Source: Firmicutes bacterium AM41-11
GTDB lineage: Bacteria; Bacillota_I; Bacilli_A; Erysipelotrichales; Erysipelotrichaceae
Length of the DNA: 64,000 nucleotides
Assembly (NCBI GenBank): GCA_003480165.1
Contig: QUIQ01000002.1
Coordinates: 1 to 64,000, forward strand
Direction of reading: 5' to 3'
The position numbers and the translations under genes are program-made. Shown here one piece after another: positions 54,333 to 62,056 of the stretch (within the stretch, counting starts at the first letter, position 1; every line of letters starts with the position of its first letter). The notes beneath the pieces were generated by a model. It had not been told where the DNA came from. It saw only the letters and a program-made list of their open reading frames with translations, and ran no database searches.

Positions 54333-54352
54333 TTTCTAATAATTATTAGAAA
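54333..54352. promoter_or_regulatory. Perfect 20-bp palindrome, candidate operator
   Basis: TTTCTAATAA joined to TTATTAGAAA, a perfect inverted repeat about 32 bp before the start of the HTH-dehydrogenase and just upstream of its -10 box. A likely site for the protein's own HTH domain. Confidence 0.65.
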
Positions 54353-54612
54353 GCACTACAATAATAGCTATTTTAAATAACAATGTCAATTACATTATAT
54401 AAAGATTTATTAAAATCTACGATAAATGTTATTTGTGATAACAAAGCAATCGCGTTTATGAGCTCAAAGAACATAATCCACTAAACAGAGCCACCCATTA
54501 CATGGCTTAGAGCCATATAATCTGTTAAAAGACCTTGAAAATACAGGAGATTGTACATTGGCTCTATCTCGTGGATTGAGTGTCTCTGAGTGCGTGGAAT
54601 ACTCAGAATAAT
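54353..54612. other. Intergenic stretch with a degenerate short ORF
   Basis: Mostly unassigned. On the forward strand an uninterrupted frame of about 38 codons without an ATG start (about 54478-54612) ends ...NLLKDLENTGDCTLALS, RGLSVSECVEYSE, stop. Repeats of AGAGCCA with inverted TGGCTCT lie in the same stretch. It may be the end of a lost gene. I do not recognise it. Confidence 0.3.
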
Positions 54613-54646
54613 AAAAAAATACTGGCCTAGTTATACTGGGCCAGTA
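54613..54646 (-). terminator. Terminator of the lipoprotein gene
   Basis: The reverse strand reads TACTGGCC, an eleven-base loop, GGCCAGTA, then seven Ts. Confidence 0.88.
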
Positions 54647-54652
54647 CCTGTT

Positions 54653-55312
54653 TTATGCGGATTCTGTGTCTTTGATTTGTTGGACAACGATCTTTTTGAT
54701 CTTCCATTGATTGCCTTGTTGTACTAAGGTACATTGTTCGGCATGTGCTTTTGTATCTAGGTTTTCTACGGCTTGAGAATAGGCTGAGAATAAGTCGACT
54801 AACATATTGCTTAAAATATCATAGGCTTGTTCTTGACTGGTTACCTGGTTGAGTTGTTCTTCATATTTTGGGGCCACACTGTTTTCAATGGCGTTGGTAT
54901 CAATATTCTGGAAGTCATTGACATCAAAGCCTTTGACTTTTACGGTCAGGACAATGCTCTTATCTTTTTTGATTTCGGTACGAACAATGGAATACTTCTT
55001 TACATAGGTCTTCATAGCTGTCTGCATAAATGCATTGGCTGAATCATTGATGGTTGTTTTTTGTTGGTCGGATAAAGTATCTTCGCCAAAGGAATTTTCT
55101 AATCCACTAATGGATGCAGATATGGCACTTAAACCATTGCCGTCTTCGACATCATCGGTATATAGCGTTTGGGCTTTGGTGAAATCTCCAGCTTGAAGAT
55201 CTTTATAATATTGGTTAACAACTTGCGTGGCTTCTTTTGTGCTATCGGAACTACAAGCACTAATGCCTAGAATTAAGCTGAATACCAGAAAAATAGAACA
55301 GATTCTTTTCAT
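54653..55312 (-). CDS. Lipoprotein, DUF4878/DUF5105-like
   Basis: 219 residues. Signal peptide with lipobox GISAC (Cys20), then STKEATQVVNQYYKDLQAGDFTKAQTLY, a fold common in NTF2-like extracellular lipoproteins of Bacillota. A second half beginning near residue 110 carries the beta-strands (VRTEIKKDKSIVLTVKVKGFDV). Cell-surface protein of unknown role; monocistronic with its own terminator. Confidence 0.75.
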   Translation of the reverse strand: MKRICSIFLVFSLILGISACSSDSTKEATQVVNQYYKDLQAGDFTKAQTLYTDDVEDGNGLSAISASISGLENSFGEDTLSDQQKTTINDSANAFMQTAMKTYVKKYSIVRTEIKKDKSIVLTVKVKGFDVNDFQNIDTNAIENSVAPKYEEQLNQVTSQEQAYDILSNMLVDLFSAYSQAVENLDTKAHAEQCTLVQQGNQWKIKKIVVQQIKDTESA

Positions 55313-55373
55313 AGTTTCCCCCTTTCTTTCTCATCTTTTTTTCTTTATTTTAGCATATGTGAAAAAGCTTTGC

Positions 55374-55379
55374 TATAAT
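55374..55379 (+). promoter_or_regulatory. -10 box of ispD, near-leaderless start
   Basis: TATAAT nine bases before ATG 55389; TTAGCA at 55350-55355 is a possible -35 (18-bp spacer). No ribosome binding site lies in the gap. Confidence 0.45.
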
Positions 55380-55388
55380 GTTCATACT

Positions 55389-56033
55389 ATGAAATACAGT
55401 GTATGTTTACTTGCAGCTGGTAAAGGAACAAGAATGCAGCTGCCATACAATAAAGTTTTTCATGAATTAAAAGCTGGAAGTACTTTATTGGATGCAAGTT
55501 TAAATCTCTTTCAATCAGATCCGGATTGTCTACAAATCTGTTTGATGTATGCCCTAGAAGATAGAGAATACATGCAAGAACGCTATCAAGGTCAAGCTAA
55601 GGTAGAGTTACATGTTGGTGGGAAAACCCGTCAGGAAAGTGCGGGAATCGGGTTACGAAGTGTAACCTGCGATTATGTTATGATCCATGATGCAGCCCGC
55701 CCTTTTGTCAGTAAGGCCCAAATTGCCGCTTTAAAGGAAACCCTGGAGACCGAAGATGCGTGCTTATTAATGGTACCAAGTGTAGATACCGTAAAGATTG
55801 TGGAAAATGGCTATGTCTGTCAAACCCCAGAAAGAAGCAATGTCTACAATGCCCAGACCCCACAATGTTTTAAAACCGAATTGATTCGCGCTTGTTATGA
55901 AAAGTCCTTTAAGGAAGGGCGTATGGCAACCGATGATGCCCAACTAGTTGAATGGTATTCTTCAGTGCCTATTAAAGTTGTTGAATCAGATCGTTCAAAT
56001 AAGAAAATTACGTTACCACAAGATTTGGATTAG
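55389..56033 (+). CDS. ispD: 2-C-methyl-D-erythritol 4-phosphate cytidylyltransferase
   Basis: 214 residues from ATG 55389; the longer frame from 55227 overlaps the divergent lipoprotein gene and its promoter. Nucleotide loop LLAAGKGTRMQLPYNKVF, GGKTRQESAGIGL, IHDAARPFVS, VPSVDTVKIV, NAQTPQCF, TDDAQLVE and the terminal KKITLPQDLD are all IspD features. It makes CDP-methylerythritol in the non-mevalonate isoprenoid pathway. The first codons sit close behind a -10 box. The following gene is 9 bp away. Confidence 0.92.
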   Translation: MKYSVCLLAAGKGTRMQLPYNKVFHELKAGSTLLDASLNLFQSDPDCLQICLMYALEDREYMQERYQGQAKVELHVGGKTRQESAGIGLRSVTCDYVMIHDAARPFVSKAQIAALKETLETEDACLLMVPSVDTVKIVENGYVCQTPERSNVYNAQTPQCFKTELIRACYEKSFKEGRMATDDAQLVEWYSSVPIKVVESDRSNKKITLPQDLD

Positions 56034-56042
56034 GAGAATGTC

Positions 56043-56495
56043 ATGAAATACTCGACTTTATTATTTGATGTCTATGAAAAAGAAGAGAGTTTGAAACAAA
56101 CTACCCAAGTACTCGAAGCAGATACCAATTGTTGCCAGATTGTTGTTGCATGTAGACAAGAAGACTTATGGAAGTATGCCATCAAGCCCACTTCTAAAAC
56201 CATGTATGTAGCTATGCTGGAAGAAAAGTATCCTTCTTTATTAAATGCCTTAAAGGCCATTGTCAGTGAAAACGTATTGATTTTTGACTTAGAAAAAGAA
56301 AGCAGTCTTGAGGATATCCCCATGATCTTAGAAGCTTTAGAAAAAGCGCCGGCCGTACATAAGGGCAATTGCTGCGGTTTTGATACGCGTTTGATCTTAT
56401 TTACCTTACAAAAGGCTTTAGAAGAACAATTGGATCTGCATGCTTATTTGGATGCCATTCAGACCTATGCAGATAGTCCCGTTGTAGAGTTATAA
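56043..56495 (+). CDS. Diverged IspD-like protein, probably non-catalytic
   Basis: 150 residues, starting 9 bp after ispD behind AGGAGAATGTC. By position it follows the IspD plan: an early MKYS strand; ADTNCCQIVVACRQED like IspD's DPDCLQICLMYALED; LNALKAIVSENVLIFDLEKESSLED like the RQESAGIGL-to-IHDAARPF segment; FDTRLILFTLQKALEEQ like QTPQCFKTELIRACYEK. The nucleotide loop, HDAARP and TDDA are gone. I infer a duplicated and decayed paralogue that may have a structural role. A strong terminator follows. Confidence 0.5.
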   Translation: MKYSTLLFDVYEKEESLKQTTQVLEADTNCCQIVVACRQEDLWKYAIKPTSKTMYVAMLEEKYPSLLNALKAIVSENVLIFDLEKESSLEDIPMILEALEKAPAVHKGNCCGFDTRLILFTLQKALEEQLDLHAYLDAIQTYADSPVVEL

Positions 56496-56522
56496 AGATG
56501 TAGGCGCCTACATCTTTTTTTT
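56494..56522 (+). terminator. Terminator of ispD and its neighbour
   Basis: Perfect palindrome AAAGATGTAG-GCGC-CTACATCTTT and a run of Ts. Confidence 0.9.
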
Positions 56523-56563
56523 CGTGGCAGAATCATTGTTTTTTACTAGGGGGTTGGAGTAGA

Positions 56564-58882
56564 ATGTTTGATATGAAATGTAAGATTCATAAGCACACCA
56601 ACATCAAAACTGGGTTAACGAAAGAAGAAGTTTTAAAATCCAAACCCAATGTCTATATTGATCAAAATACCCGAACCGTAGGCCAGATCATTAAAGAAAA
56701 TTCCATTACACTATTTAATGGGATTAACGTTGTACTCGCTATAATGGTGGCTCTAACGGGTTCCTTTCGTAACATGCTTTTTATTGGTTTAGTTGTCATT
56801 AATACTGTGATTGGAATTATCCAGGAATTACGTTCGAAGAAAGTCTTAGACAACCTGGCTTTATTGAACCAACAAAAAGCTAAAGTTTTGCGAGATGGCA
56901 AAGTCGTGCAATTACCCGTTGAACAAATTGTAAAGAACGACATTCTCTATTTATCCAGTGGCGATCAAGTCTGTGTGGATGCTGTTTGTGTGGATGGAAG
57001 TGTAGAATGTAATGAATCCATTCTAACTGGAGAAAGTGATTCGGTAGAAAAACGCTTTGGGGATACCTTGATGTCCGGAAGCTTTGTGGTTTCTGGAAAA
57101 GCCAAAGTCCAAGTTGTCCAAGTCGGAAAAGATACCTATTCCCATGCCATCCTGGAAAGTGCCAAACGGGAAAAACAATATCCTTCGGAATTACGTGACA
57201 GTATTGATGCGATTATTCGTTTTTGTACCATTGTTTTGATTCCTACGGGTGCGACCCTTTTTATTAAACAAATGATGGATGCCCAAACCCCATGGCGGGA
57301 TGCTGTACTAGCTACAGTTGCTGCTGTCATTGGCATGATTCCGGAAGGCTTAGTCCTTTTAACCAGTACGGCTCTAGCTTTAGGTGCCGTAAAATTAGCC
57401 CGTAAAAAAGTCTTGATTCAAGAATTGTATTGTATTGAAACCCTGGCACGAGTGGATACTCTGTGCCTGGATAAAACGGGAACCATTACCCAAGGATCTA
57501 TGAAAGTCGTTCTAACGGATGGACTAGGTATTAGTTCGGATGAAGAGATTCAATATATCTTATCACGAATGTATACGGCTTTAGACGATGACAATAGTAC
57601 GGCTCAAGCCATTCGTGCCTATGCTGGAAAAGGCGATGGCACTTGTGTGCGAACCATTCCTTTCTCCAGTGCCAGAAAAGCCAGTGGTGTCGTCTTTGAA
57701 GGGGAAAAAGCTTATATTACCGGTGCTTATCAATTTGTTTGCAGTCAGAAACAACCTTGGTTAGAATCAAGAATTCAAGAATATGCCAAACAAGGGATGC
57801 GTGTTTTGGTTTTAGCACGTGGTTCGATCATAGGAAATACTTTAAAGGGGAATCATGAAGTCATTGGTTTGATTTGTATCCAAGATGTCTTACGACCTAA
57901 TATTCGTCGAACTCTATCGTATTTTTATAAACAAGATGTGGATGTCAAAATCATTTCTGGGGATGATCCAAGAACCGTTGCGGCGATTGCCGCCAAAGCC
58001 GGTGTTCGAGGAAAAGCCATAGATATGACGACGGTTAAAGATATTGACCAAGCCGTACAAAATTATTCCATCTTTGGTCGAGTTACTCCGGAACAGAAAA
58101 AACAAATGGTTCTTGCCTTAAAAGACCAAGGCCATACCGTTGCGATGACCGGGGATGGTGTCAATGATGTCATGGCTCTAAAAGAAGCGGATTGTTCGAT
58201 TGCGATGGGTAGTGGTAGTGAAGCTACTAAGAGTGTAGCCAGCCTGGTTTTATTAAAAGACCAGTTTAAAGCGATGCCTGCCATTCTTCGTGAAGGAAGA
58301 ATTGTGATTAATAATATCCAAAGAAGTGCTTCCTTGTTCTTAGTTAAGACAATGTTCTCTTTTGGTTTAGCTTTATTCTCGATTTTCTGGTTATCGGGCT
58401 ATCCTTTTAAGCCAATTCAATTATCCATGGTCTCTTTACTAGGTACTGGATTACCGGGCTTTATCTTGACCTTAGAGCCGAATGAAGAAAGAGTCCAGGG
58501 GCATTTCCTATGGCATGTCTTTGGTCGGGCGTTTCCAGGGGCTTTCATGGTTATTCTATCGGTTGCGGTTTGTAACTTATTCCGTATTCCTTTGGCAATG
58601 AGTGATGCTCAGTTCTCTACGATTTGTACCATTGTTGCCAGCTGGACGTCTTTATCGGTTTTATATACGGTCTGTGTACCAATGACTAAACTACGTAAGA
58701 TCTTAATGGTTTGTATGTTAGCGGGCTTTGTGATCGGGCTTTCTTTATTCCATGGTCTTTTGTATTTGGTGTCTTTATCTTTCTGGCAAATCATCTACTT
58801 ATTGTGCAATATGGCTATTATTCCAGATATCTTATTGATTGCACGTAACTTAGTAGATCGTACCATTTTAAAAAGGAAATAA
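56564..58882 (+). CDS. P-type cation-transporting ATPase (CtpE-like)
   Basis: 772 residues. Actuator motif LTGES, phosphorylation DKTGTIT, MTGDGVNDVMALKEAD hinge, ISGDDPRTV. The membrane motif GMIPEGLVLLTS in place of AAIPEGLP is typical of a CtpE-like group thought to move calcium. There is no N-terminal metal-binding domain. About eight to ten helices. The ATG at 56564 has GGAG ten bases upstream. The ion is inferred, not shown. Confidence 0.85.
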   Translation: MFDMKCKIHKHTNIKTGLTKEEVLKSKPNVYIDQNTRTVGQIIKENSITLFNGINVVLAIMVALTGSFRNMLFIGLVVINTVIGIIQELRSKKVLDNLALLNQQKAKVLRDGKVVQLPVEQIVKNDILYLSSGDQVCVDAVCVDGSVECNESILTGESDSVEKRFGDTLMSGSFVVSGKAKVQVVQVGKDTYSHAILESAKREKQYPSELRDSIDAIIRFCTIVLIPTGATLFIKQMMDAQTPWRDAVLATVAAVIGMIPEGLVLLTSTALALGAVKLARKKVLIQELYCIETLARVDTLCLDKTGTITQGSMKVVLTDGLGISSDEEIQYILSRMYTALDDDNSTAQAIRAYAGKGDGTCVRTIPFSSARKASGVVFEGEKAYITGAYQFVCSQKQPWLESRIQEYAKQGMRVLVLARGSIIGNTLKGNHEVIGLICIQDVLRPNIRRTLSYFYKQDVDVKIISGDDPRTVAAIAAKAGVRGKAIDMTTVKDIDQAVQNYSIFGRVTPEQKKQMVLALKDQGHTVAMTGDGVNDVMALKEADCSIAMGSGSEATKSVASLVLLKDQFKAMPAILREGRIVINNIQRSASLFLVKTMFSFGLALFSIFWLSGYPFKPIQLSMVSLLGTGLPGFILTLEPNEERVQGHFLWHVFGRAFPGAFMVILSVAVCNLFRIPLAMSDAQFSTICTIVASWTSLSVLYTVCVPMTKLRKILMVCMLAGFVIGLSLFHGLLYLVSLSFWQIIYLLCNMAIIPDILLIARNLVDRTILKRK

Positions 58883-58896
58883 TTCTTTCTTTGAGG

Positions 58897-58930
58897 AAAT
58901 CACCTTGCCTTTTGGTTAGGTGGTTTTTTA
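58897..58930 (+). terminator. Terminator of the P-type ATPase gene
   Basis: AAATCACCT/AGGTGGTTT stem (one G-U) with a T tail. A second small hairpin TGCCGA/TCGGCA with seven Ts in its loop lies at 58939-58957. Confidence 0.8.
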
Positions 58931-59005
58931 TTGGATACTGCCGACTTTTTTTCGGCAATTCTATCAAAAATGTGATAAAATTTATGAAAATAAAGGGGTT
59001 ACATT

Positions 59006-60481
59006 ATGGAAAGAAATGCAGGGGTCTTATGCCCGCTATTTAGTACACCAGGTAACCAAGGGATTGGAGACTTAGGTGCAAAAACATTAAAATTTATTGA
59101 TTGTATTGCGGACGCTGGTTTTAAAATCTGGCAGATTTTACCGATTCAGCGCAGTGGCAGTACACATTCTCCGTATCAAACCTTATCTAGTTTTGCCGGA
59201 GATCCTATATATATTAATATTGATCGTTTATGTGAAATGGGTTTATTAACCCAGAGTTCGATTGTCAACTGCAACAAATTTAAAAACTTTGTAGATTATG
59301 ATGAGGTTCGTGCTTTTAAAGAAACCTATTTTCGTCGTGCCTTCCGGGCTTTTAAAAAGAATTTTTCTCAGTATCAAAGAGAATTTCATGCCTTTGAACA
59401 AGAAGCGTTTTGGTTGGCTAACTGGTCCTTATTTGCGCTATTTACTAAACTCCATGATAATCGACCATGGCGCCAATGGGATAGTGAATACCGGGATTGG
59501 TTCTATGATCCAAGTGGCGTGGATCTAACCGACCAACAAGAAGAGATCTTCTATATTAAATTCCTGCAATTTATCTTCTATAAACAATTGGATGAAGTGA
59601 TTACCTATGCGCATAAAAAAGGCGTAAAGATTATGGGGGATATTCCTTTTTATGTGGATCTGGATAGTGCGGATGTTTGGAGTGATCGTCCGGATTTTAT
59701 GATTGATCGCAATGGCGAACCCGAATTCATTGCCGGTTGTCCACCGGATTATTTTTCTGAAGACGGACAACGCTGGGGCATGCCAACCTATAATTTCCGC
59801 CATATGAAAACGAATAAATATCGTTTCTGGCGCCAACGCATGGACTGGATGAATCGATGTTTTGACATGGTACGCATTGATCATTTCCGAGCCTTTGTAA
59901 ATTACTGGAAGATTCCTGCTTCTTGTCCAACCGCTAAAGAAGGCGTTTGGGTAGACAGTCCAGGCGAAGAAATCCTACGTTATGTGACCCAAGAAAATCC
60001 TACAATGGAACTTGTTGCAGAAGATTTAGGCGATGATTTAGGTCAAGCCATCTTTGACTTAGAAGAAGAATTCTCCATTCCGGGTATTCAAGTACAGTTG
60101 TTTGAAATGGAAACCAAGGAACTGCGCCAGGAAAAGAAAGAAAATGTCGTCTTGTATTCTGGTACCCATGATAATGAAACGATTATGGAAGCTTATCAAG
60201 GCTATACCAACAATAAGCGCATTAGCTTACGTCGCTTCTTTAAGAAACAAGGCTATACTTGTCGTAACTTTAATGAAATGGTCTGCCAGTATCTTCTAGA
60301 CAGTAAGGCCAATACGGTAATCTTACCTATCTGGGATATTTGTGGCTATAAGGCAGAAGCCCGCATTAATACGCCAGGAACCCTTTCGTCAAAAAACTGG
60401 ACTTGGAAACTCAAGGATTTCAAGACTTTCCCAAAAGATCTAGAAAAAGCCAAACATTGGATACAAACCGCAAATCGTTAA
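59006..60481 (+). CDS. malQ: 4-alpha-glucanotransferase
   Basis: 491 residues, GH77 (amylomaltase), full length. N-terminal RNAGVLCPLFSTPGNQGIGDLG, QILPIQRSGSTHSPYQTLSSFAGDP split by the usual loops, nucleophile Asp in MVRIDHFRAF, acid Glu in LVAEDLG, stabilising Asp in SGTHDNET. It rearranges malto-oligosaccharides for glycogen or maltodextrin metabolism and works with branching enzyme. AAGGGGTTAC precedes the ATG. A terminator follows. Confidence 0.94.
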   Translation: MERNAGVLCPLFSTPGNQGIGDLGAKTLKFIDCIADAGFKIWQILPIQRSGSTHSPYQTLSSFAGDPIYINIDRLCEMGLLTQSSIVNCNKFKNFVDYDEVRAFKETYFRRAFRAFKKNFSQYQREFHAFEQEAFWLANWSLFALFTKLHDNRPWRQWDSEYRDWFYDPSGVDLTDQQEEIFYIKFLQFIFYKQLDEVITYAHKKGVKIMGDIPFYVDLDSADVWSDRPDFMIDRNGEPEFIAGCPPDYFSEDGQRWGMPTYNFRHMKTNKYRFWRQRMDWMNRCFDMVRIDHFRAFVNYWKIPASCPTAKEGVWVDSPGEEILRYVTQENPTMELVAEDLGDDLGQAIFDLEEEFSIPGIQVQLFEMETKELRQEKKENVVLYSGTHDNETIMEAYQGYTNNKRISLRRFFKKQGYTCRNFNEMVCQYLLDSKANTVILPIWDICGYKAEARINTPGTLSSKNWTWKLKDFKTFPKDLEKAKHWIQTANR

Positions 60482-60485
60482 AGTC

Positions 60486-60511
60486 AACCCCACTTCTGGT
60501 GGGGTTTATTT
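60486..60511 (+). terminator. Terminator of malQ
   Basis: AACCCCAC/GTGGGGTT stem with a five-base loop, then TATTT. Confidence 0.75.
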
Positions 60512-60680
60512 GTGTCAAAATTTCTAAAATTGACACTTTTCTTAAGTGCAATCGGTCAAAAAGTGTCAGTTTGATACAAAATGGCCTTTAAAAGCCTAAA
60601 AATGTGTCAAAATATCGAATTTTGACACAAAATAGGCTAAAAACATGTGCGAAAGTGTCAAAATTTAAAATTCTGACATT
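60512..60680 (+). promoter_or_regulatory. Operator array upstream of the Fic gene
   Basis: Four sites with the core TGTCAAAA/TTTTGACA. Site 1 (60512-60536): arms GTGTCAA/TTGACAC. Site 2 (about 60563-60577): GTGTCA/TTGATAC, imperfect. Site 3 (60603-60629): perfect 11-bp arms TGTGTCAAAAT/ATTTTGACACA, five-base centre. Site 4 (60655-60679): GTGTCA/TGACAT. They fill the gap between malQ and fic and end just before a TAAAAT -10 candidate (60689-60694). Confidence 0.7.
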
Positions 60681-60723
60681 TTTTATGTTAAAATGAGACA
60701 AATAAAGTCAGGAGGTCAACAAA

Positions 60724-61803
60724 ATGAAACCTTTTCATGCGAATTTGTATCCCGTTAATTACAAAATGGATAAAGACTTATTACGGCTTTTGTCACAGGC
60801 AAACGCAAAATATACAGAGTATAAAGTGAAACTACAGTCTTTGGATTTTGATTCAAAATATTTTTTAGATTCTATCTTGTTGAGTGAGAGCTTAAAATCA
60901 ACACAAATTGAAGGAACACAGATATCGCAAGATGAAATGTATTATTTGAAGTACATGGATGAAACAGATGACAACAAAGAAATTCAAAATCTGAAGAAAA
61001 CCGTGGAATATGCCTATGAAAAGATTCAAGATGGAAAAGATATTGATTTTGAATTAGTGAATACAATGCATAAGTTATTGCTGGATAGTGTTCGCGGATT
61101 TCAAAAAAAGCCAGGGTCAATTCGAACAACGCAGAATTGGATAGGACCAAAAGGCGCAGGTATAGAGAATGCAATCTTTATTCCTCCAGCACCGGAATAT
61201 GTACATGGTTTATTAGAGAACTTATATGCATATATGAATGATCCGTTTATTGATCCGTATTTAATCAATTTGGCATTGTCACATGCACAATTTGAAACAA
61301 TTCATGCCTATTCGGATGGAAATGGGCGACTTGGTAGAGCTCTGATACCTATTCAAATGGCACGATTTGAACAAGATAAGCCGATTCTATATATGTCAGA
61401 AATCTTAGAATTGTATAAACCAGCTTATCAATACAATCTAATGGAAAGCCGTAAAGGCAATTATTTGGGATACATTAAGTTTTTTCTTCAGTGTGTTGTG
61501 GATCAATGCAATAGTTTTATTTATAAGATGAACGAAATCGATCGAATTTATAAGGAAGATATGAAAAAAATGGAATCCATTCATAGTTCTACCTTATATA
61601 AAATTATGCCTATTATTCTTTCACAAGTTGTTTTCACAAAAAGAGAATTAGAAGATATGACAGGATTGTCTAAGTCTACGATTCATCGTACGATTCAGAA
61701 AATGGAAGAATTAAATGTAGTTGCGTATGATGGCTTGGCAAGGAAAAAGAGTTATCGTTATACACGTGTATATAATGTGTTTGTAGGCAAGAACAATTAC
61801 TAA
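60724..61803 (+). CDS. Fic-domain AMPylase with N-terminal inhibitory motif and C-terminal winged helix
   Basis: 359 residues. The inhibitory helix motif STQIEGT (S/T-x3-E-G, about 59-65) precedes the Fic fold, so it is self-inhibited (class II). The active site HAQFETIHAYSDGNGRLGRAL carries the H-x-x-x-DGNGR-x-x-R pattern. The C-terminal 80 residues form an HTH (FTKRELEDMTGLSKSTIHRTIQKMEEL). Fic proteins transfer AMP to target proteins. The HTH and the upstream palindromes point to autoregulation. TCAGGAGGT precedes the ATG. Confidence 0.9.
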   Translation: MKPFHANLYPVNYKMDKDLLRLLSQANAKYTEYKVKLQSLDFDSKYFLDSILLSESLKSTQIEGTQISQDEMYYLKYMDETDDNKEIQNLKKTVEYAYEKIQDGKDIDFELVNTMHKLLLDSVRGFQKKPGSIRTTQNWIGPKGAGIENAIFIPPAPEYVHGLLENLYAYMNDPFIDPYLINLALSHAQFETIHAYSDGNGRLGRALIPIQMARFEQDKPILYMSEILELYKPAYQYNLMESRKGNYLGYIKFFLQCVVDQCNSFIYKMNEIDRIYKEDMKKMESIHSSTLYKIMPIILSQVVFTKRELEDMTGLSKSTIHRTIQKMEELNVVAYDGLARKKSYRYTRVYNVFVGKNNY

Positions 61804-61805
61804 AG

Positions 61806-61833
61806 AAAACGTTGCTGAATGCAGCGTTTTTTG
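61806..61833 (+). terminator. Terminator of the Fic gene
   Basis: AAAACGTTGC/GCAGCGTTTT (one G-U) with five-base loop and six Ts. Confidence 0.88.
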
Positions 61834-61847
61834 TTTCTCCATAGAAA

Positions 61848-61877
61848 AAGAGATAGACCTAAATCGGTCAATCTCTT
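61848..61877 (-). terminator. Second reverse-strand terminator downstream of purC
   Basis: On the reverse strand AAGAGAT-T-GACC, a six-base loop, GGTC-T-ATCTCTT and then TTTC. purC has its own terminator at 62020-62050, so this one would close some other reverse transcript from 61878-62019. Confidence 0.65.
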
Positions 61878-61964
61878 GTCCTCTATTTTGTGATCACATA
61901 GGAATGGTGGATAAAAAATAGTTTTACCGCAGAAGTTGACATTTGCTTAATGATTGAATGATTA

Positions 61965-62009
61965 CTTTAATCTGTAATAACAGGTTCCTTTACCTTTGTG
62001 CTGCATATC
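61965..62009 (-). CDS. Possible 14-codon ORF, MQHKGKGTCYYRLK
   Basis: On the reverse strand between the two terminators, ATG CAG CAC AAA GGT AAA GGA ACC TGT TAT TAC AGA TTA AAG TAA. No ribosome site is visible, so it may be chance or the end of a lost gene. The surrounding 61878-62019 has no other ORF. Confidence 0.15.
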
Positions 62010-62019
62010 TTATGCGCAT

Positions 62020-62050
62020 AAAAAGGGCAGGATGGTAAGGACCATCCTGC
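62020..62050 (-). terminator. Terminator of purC
   Basis: The reverse strand reads GCAGGATGGT, four-base loop, ACCATCCTGC, CCTTTTT. Confidence 0.9.
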
Positions 62051-62056
62051 AAATGC

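Noticed and set aside
55227..55388. Extended ispD start at 55227
   Set aside because: It overlaps the divergent lipoprotein gene and promoter, and its translation is not IspD-like.
60512..60680. CRISPR array upstream of fic
   Set aside because: The repeats are short palindromes with unequal sequence and spacing; no uniform repeat-spacer pattern and no cas gene. An operator array is the better reading.
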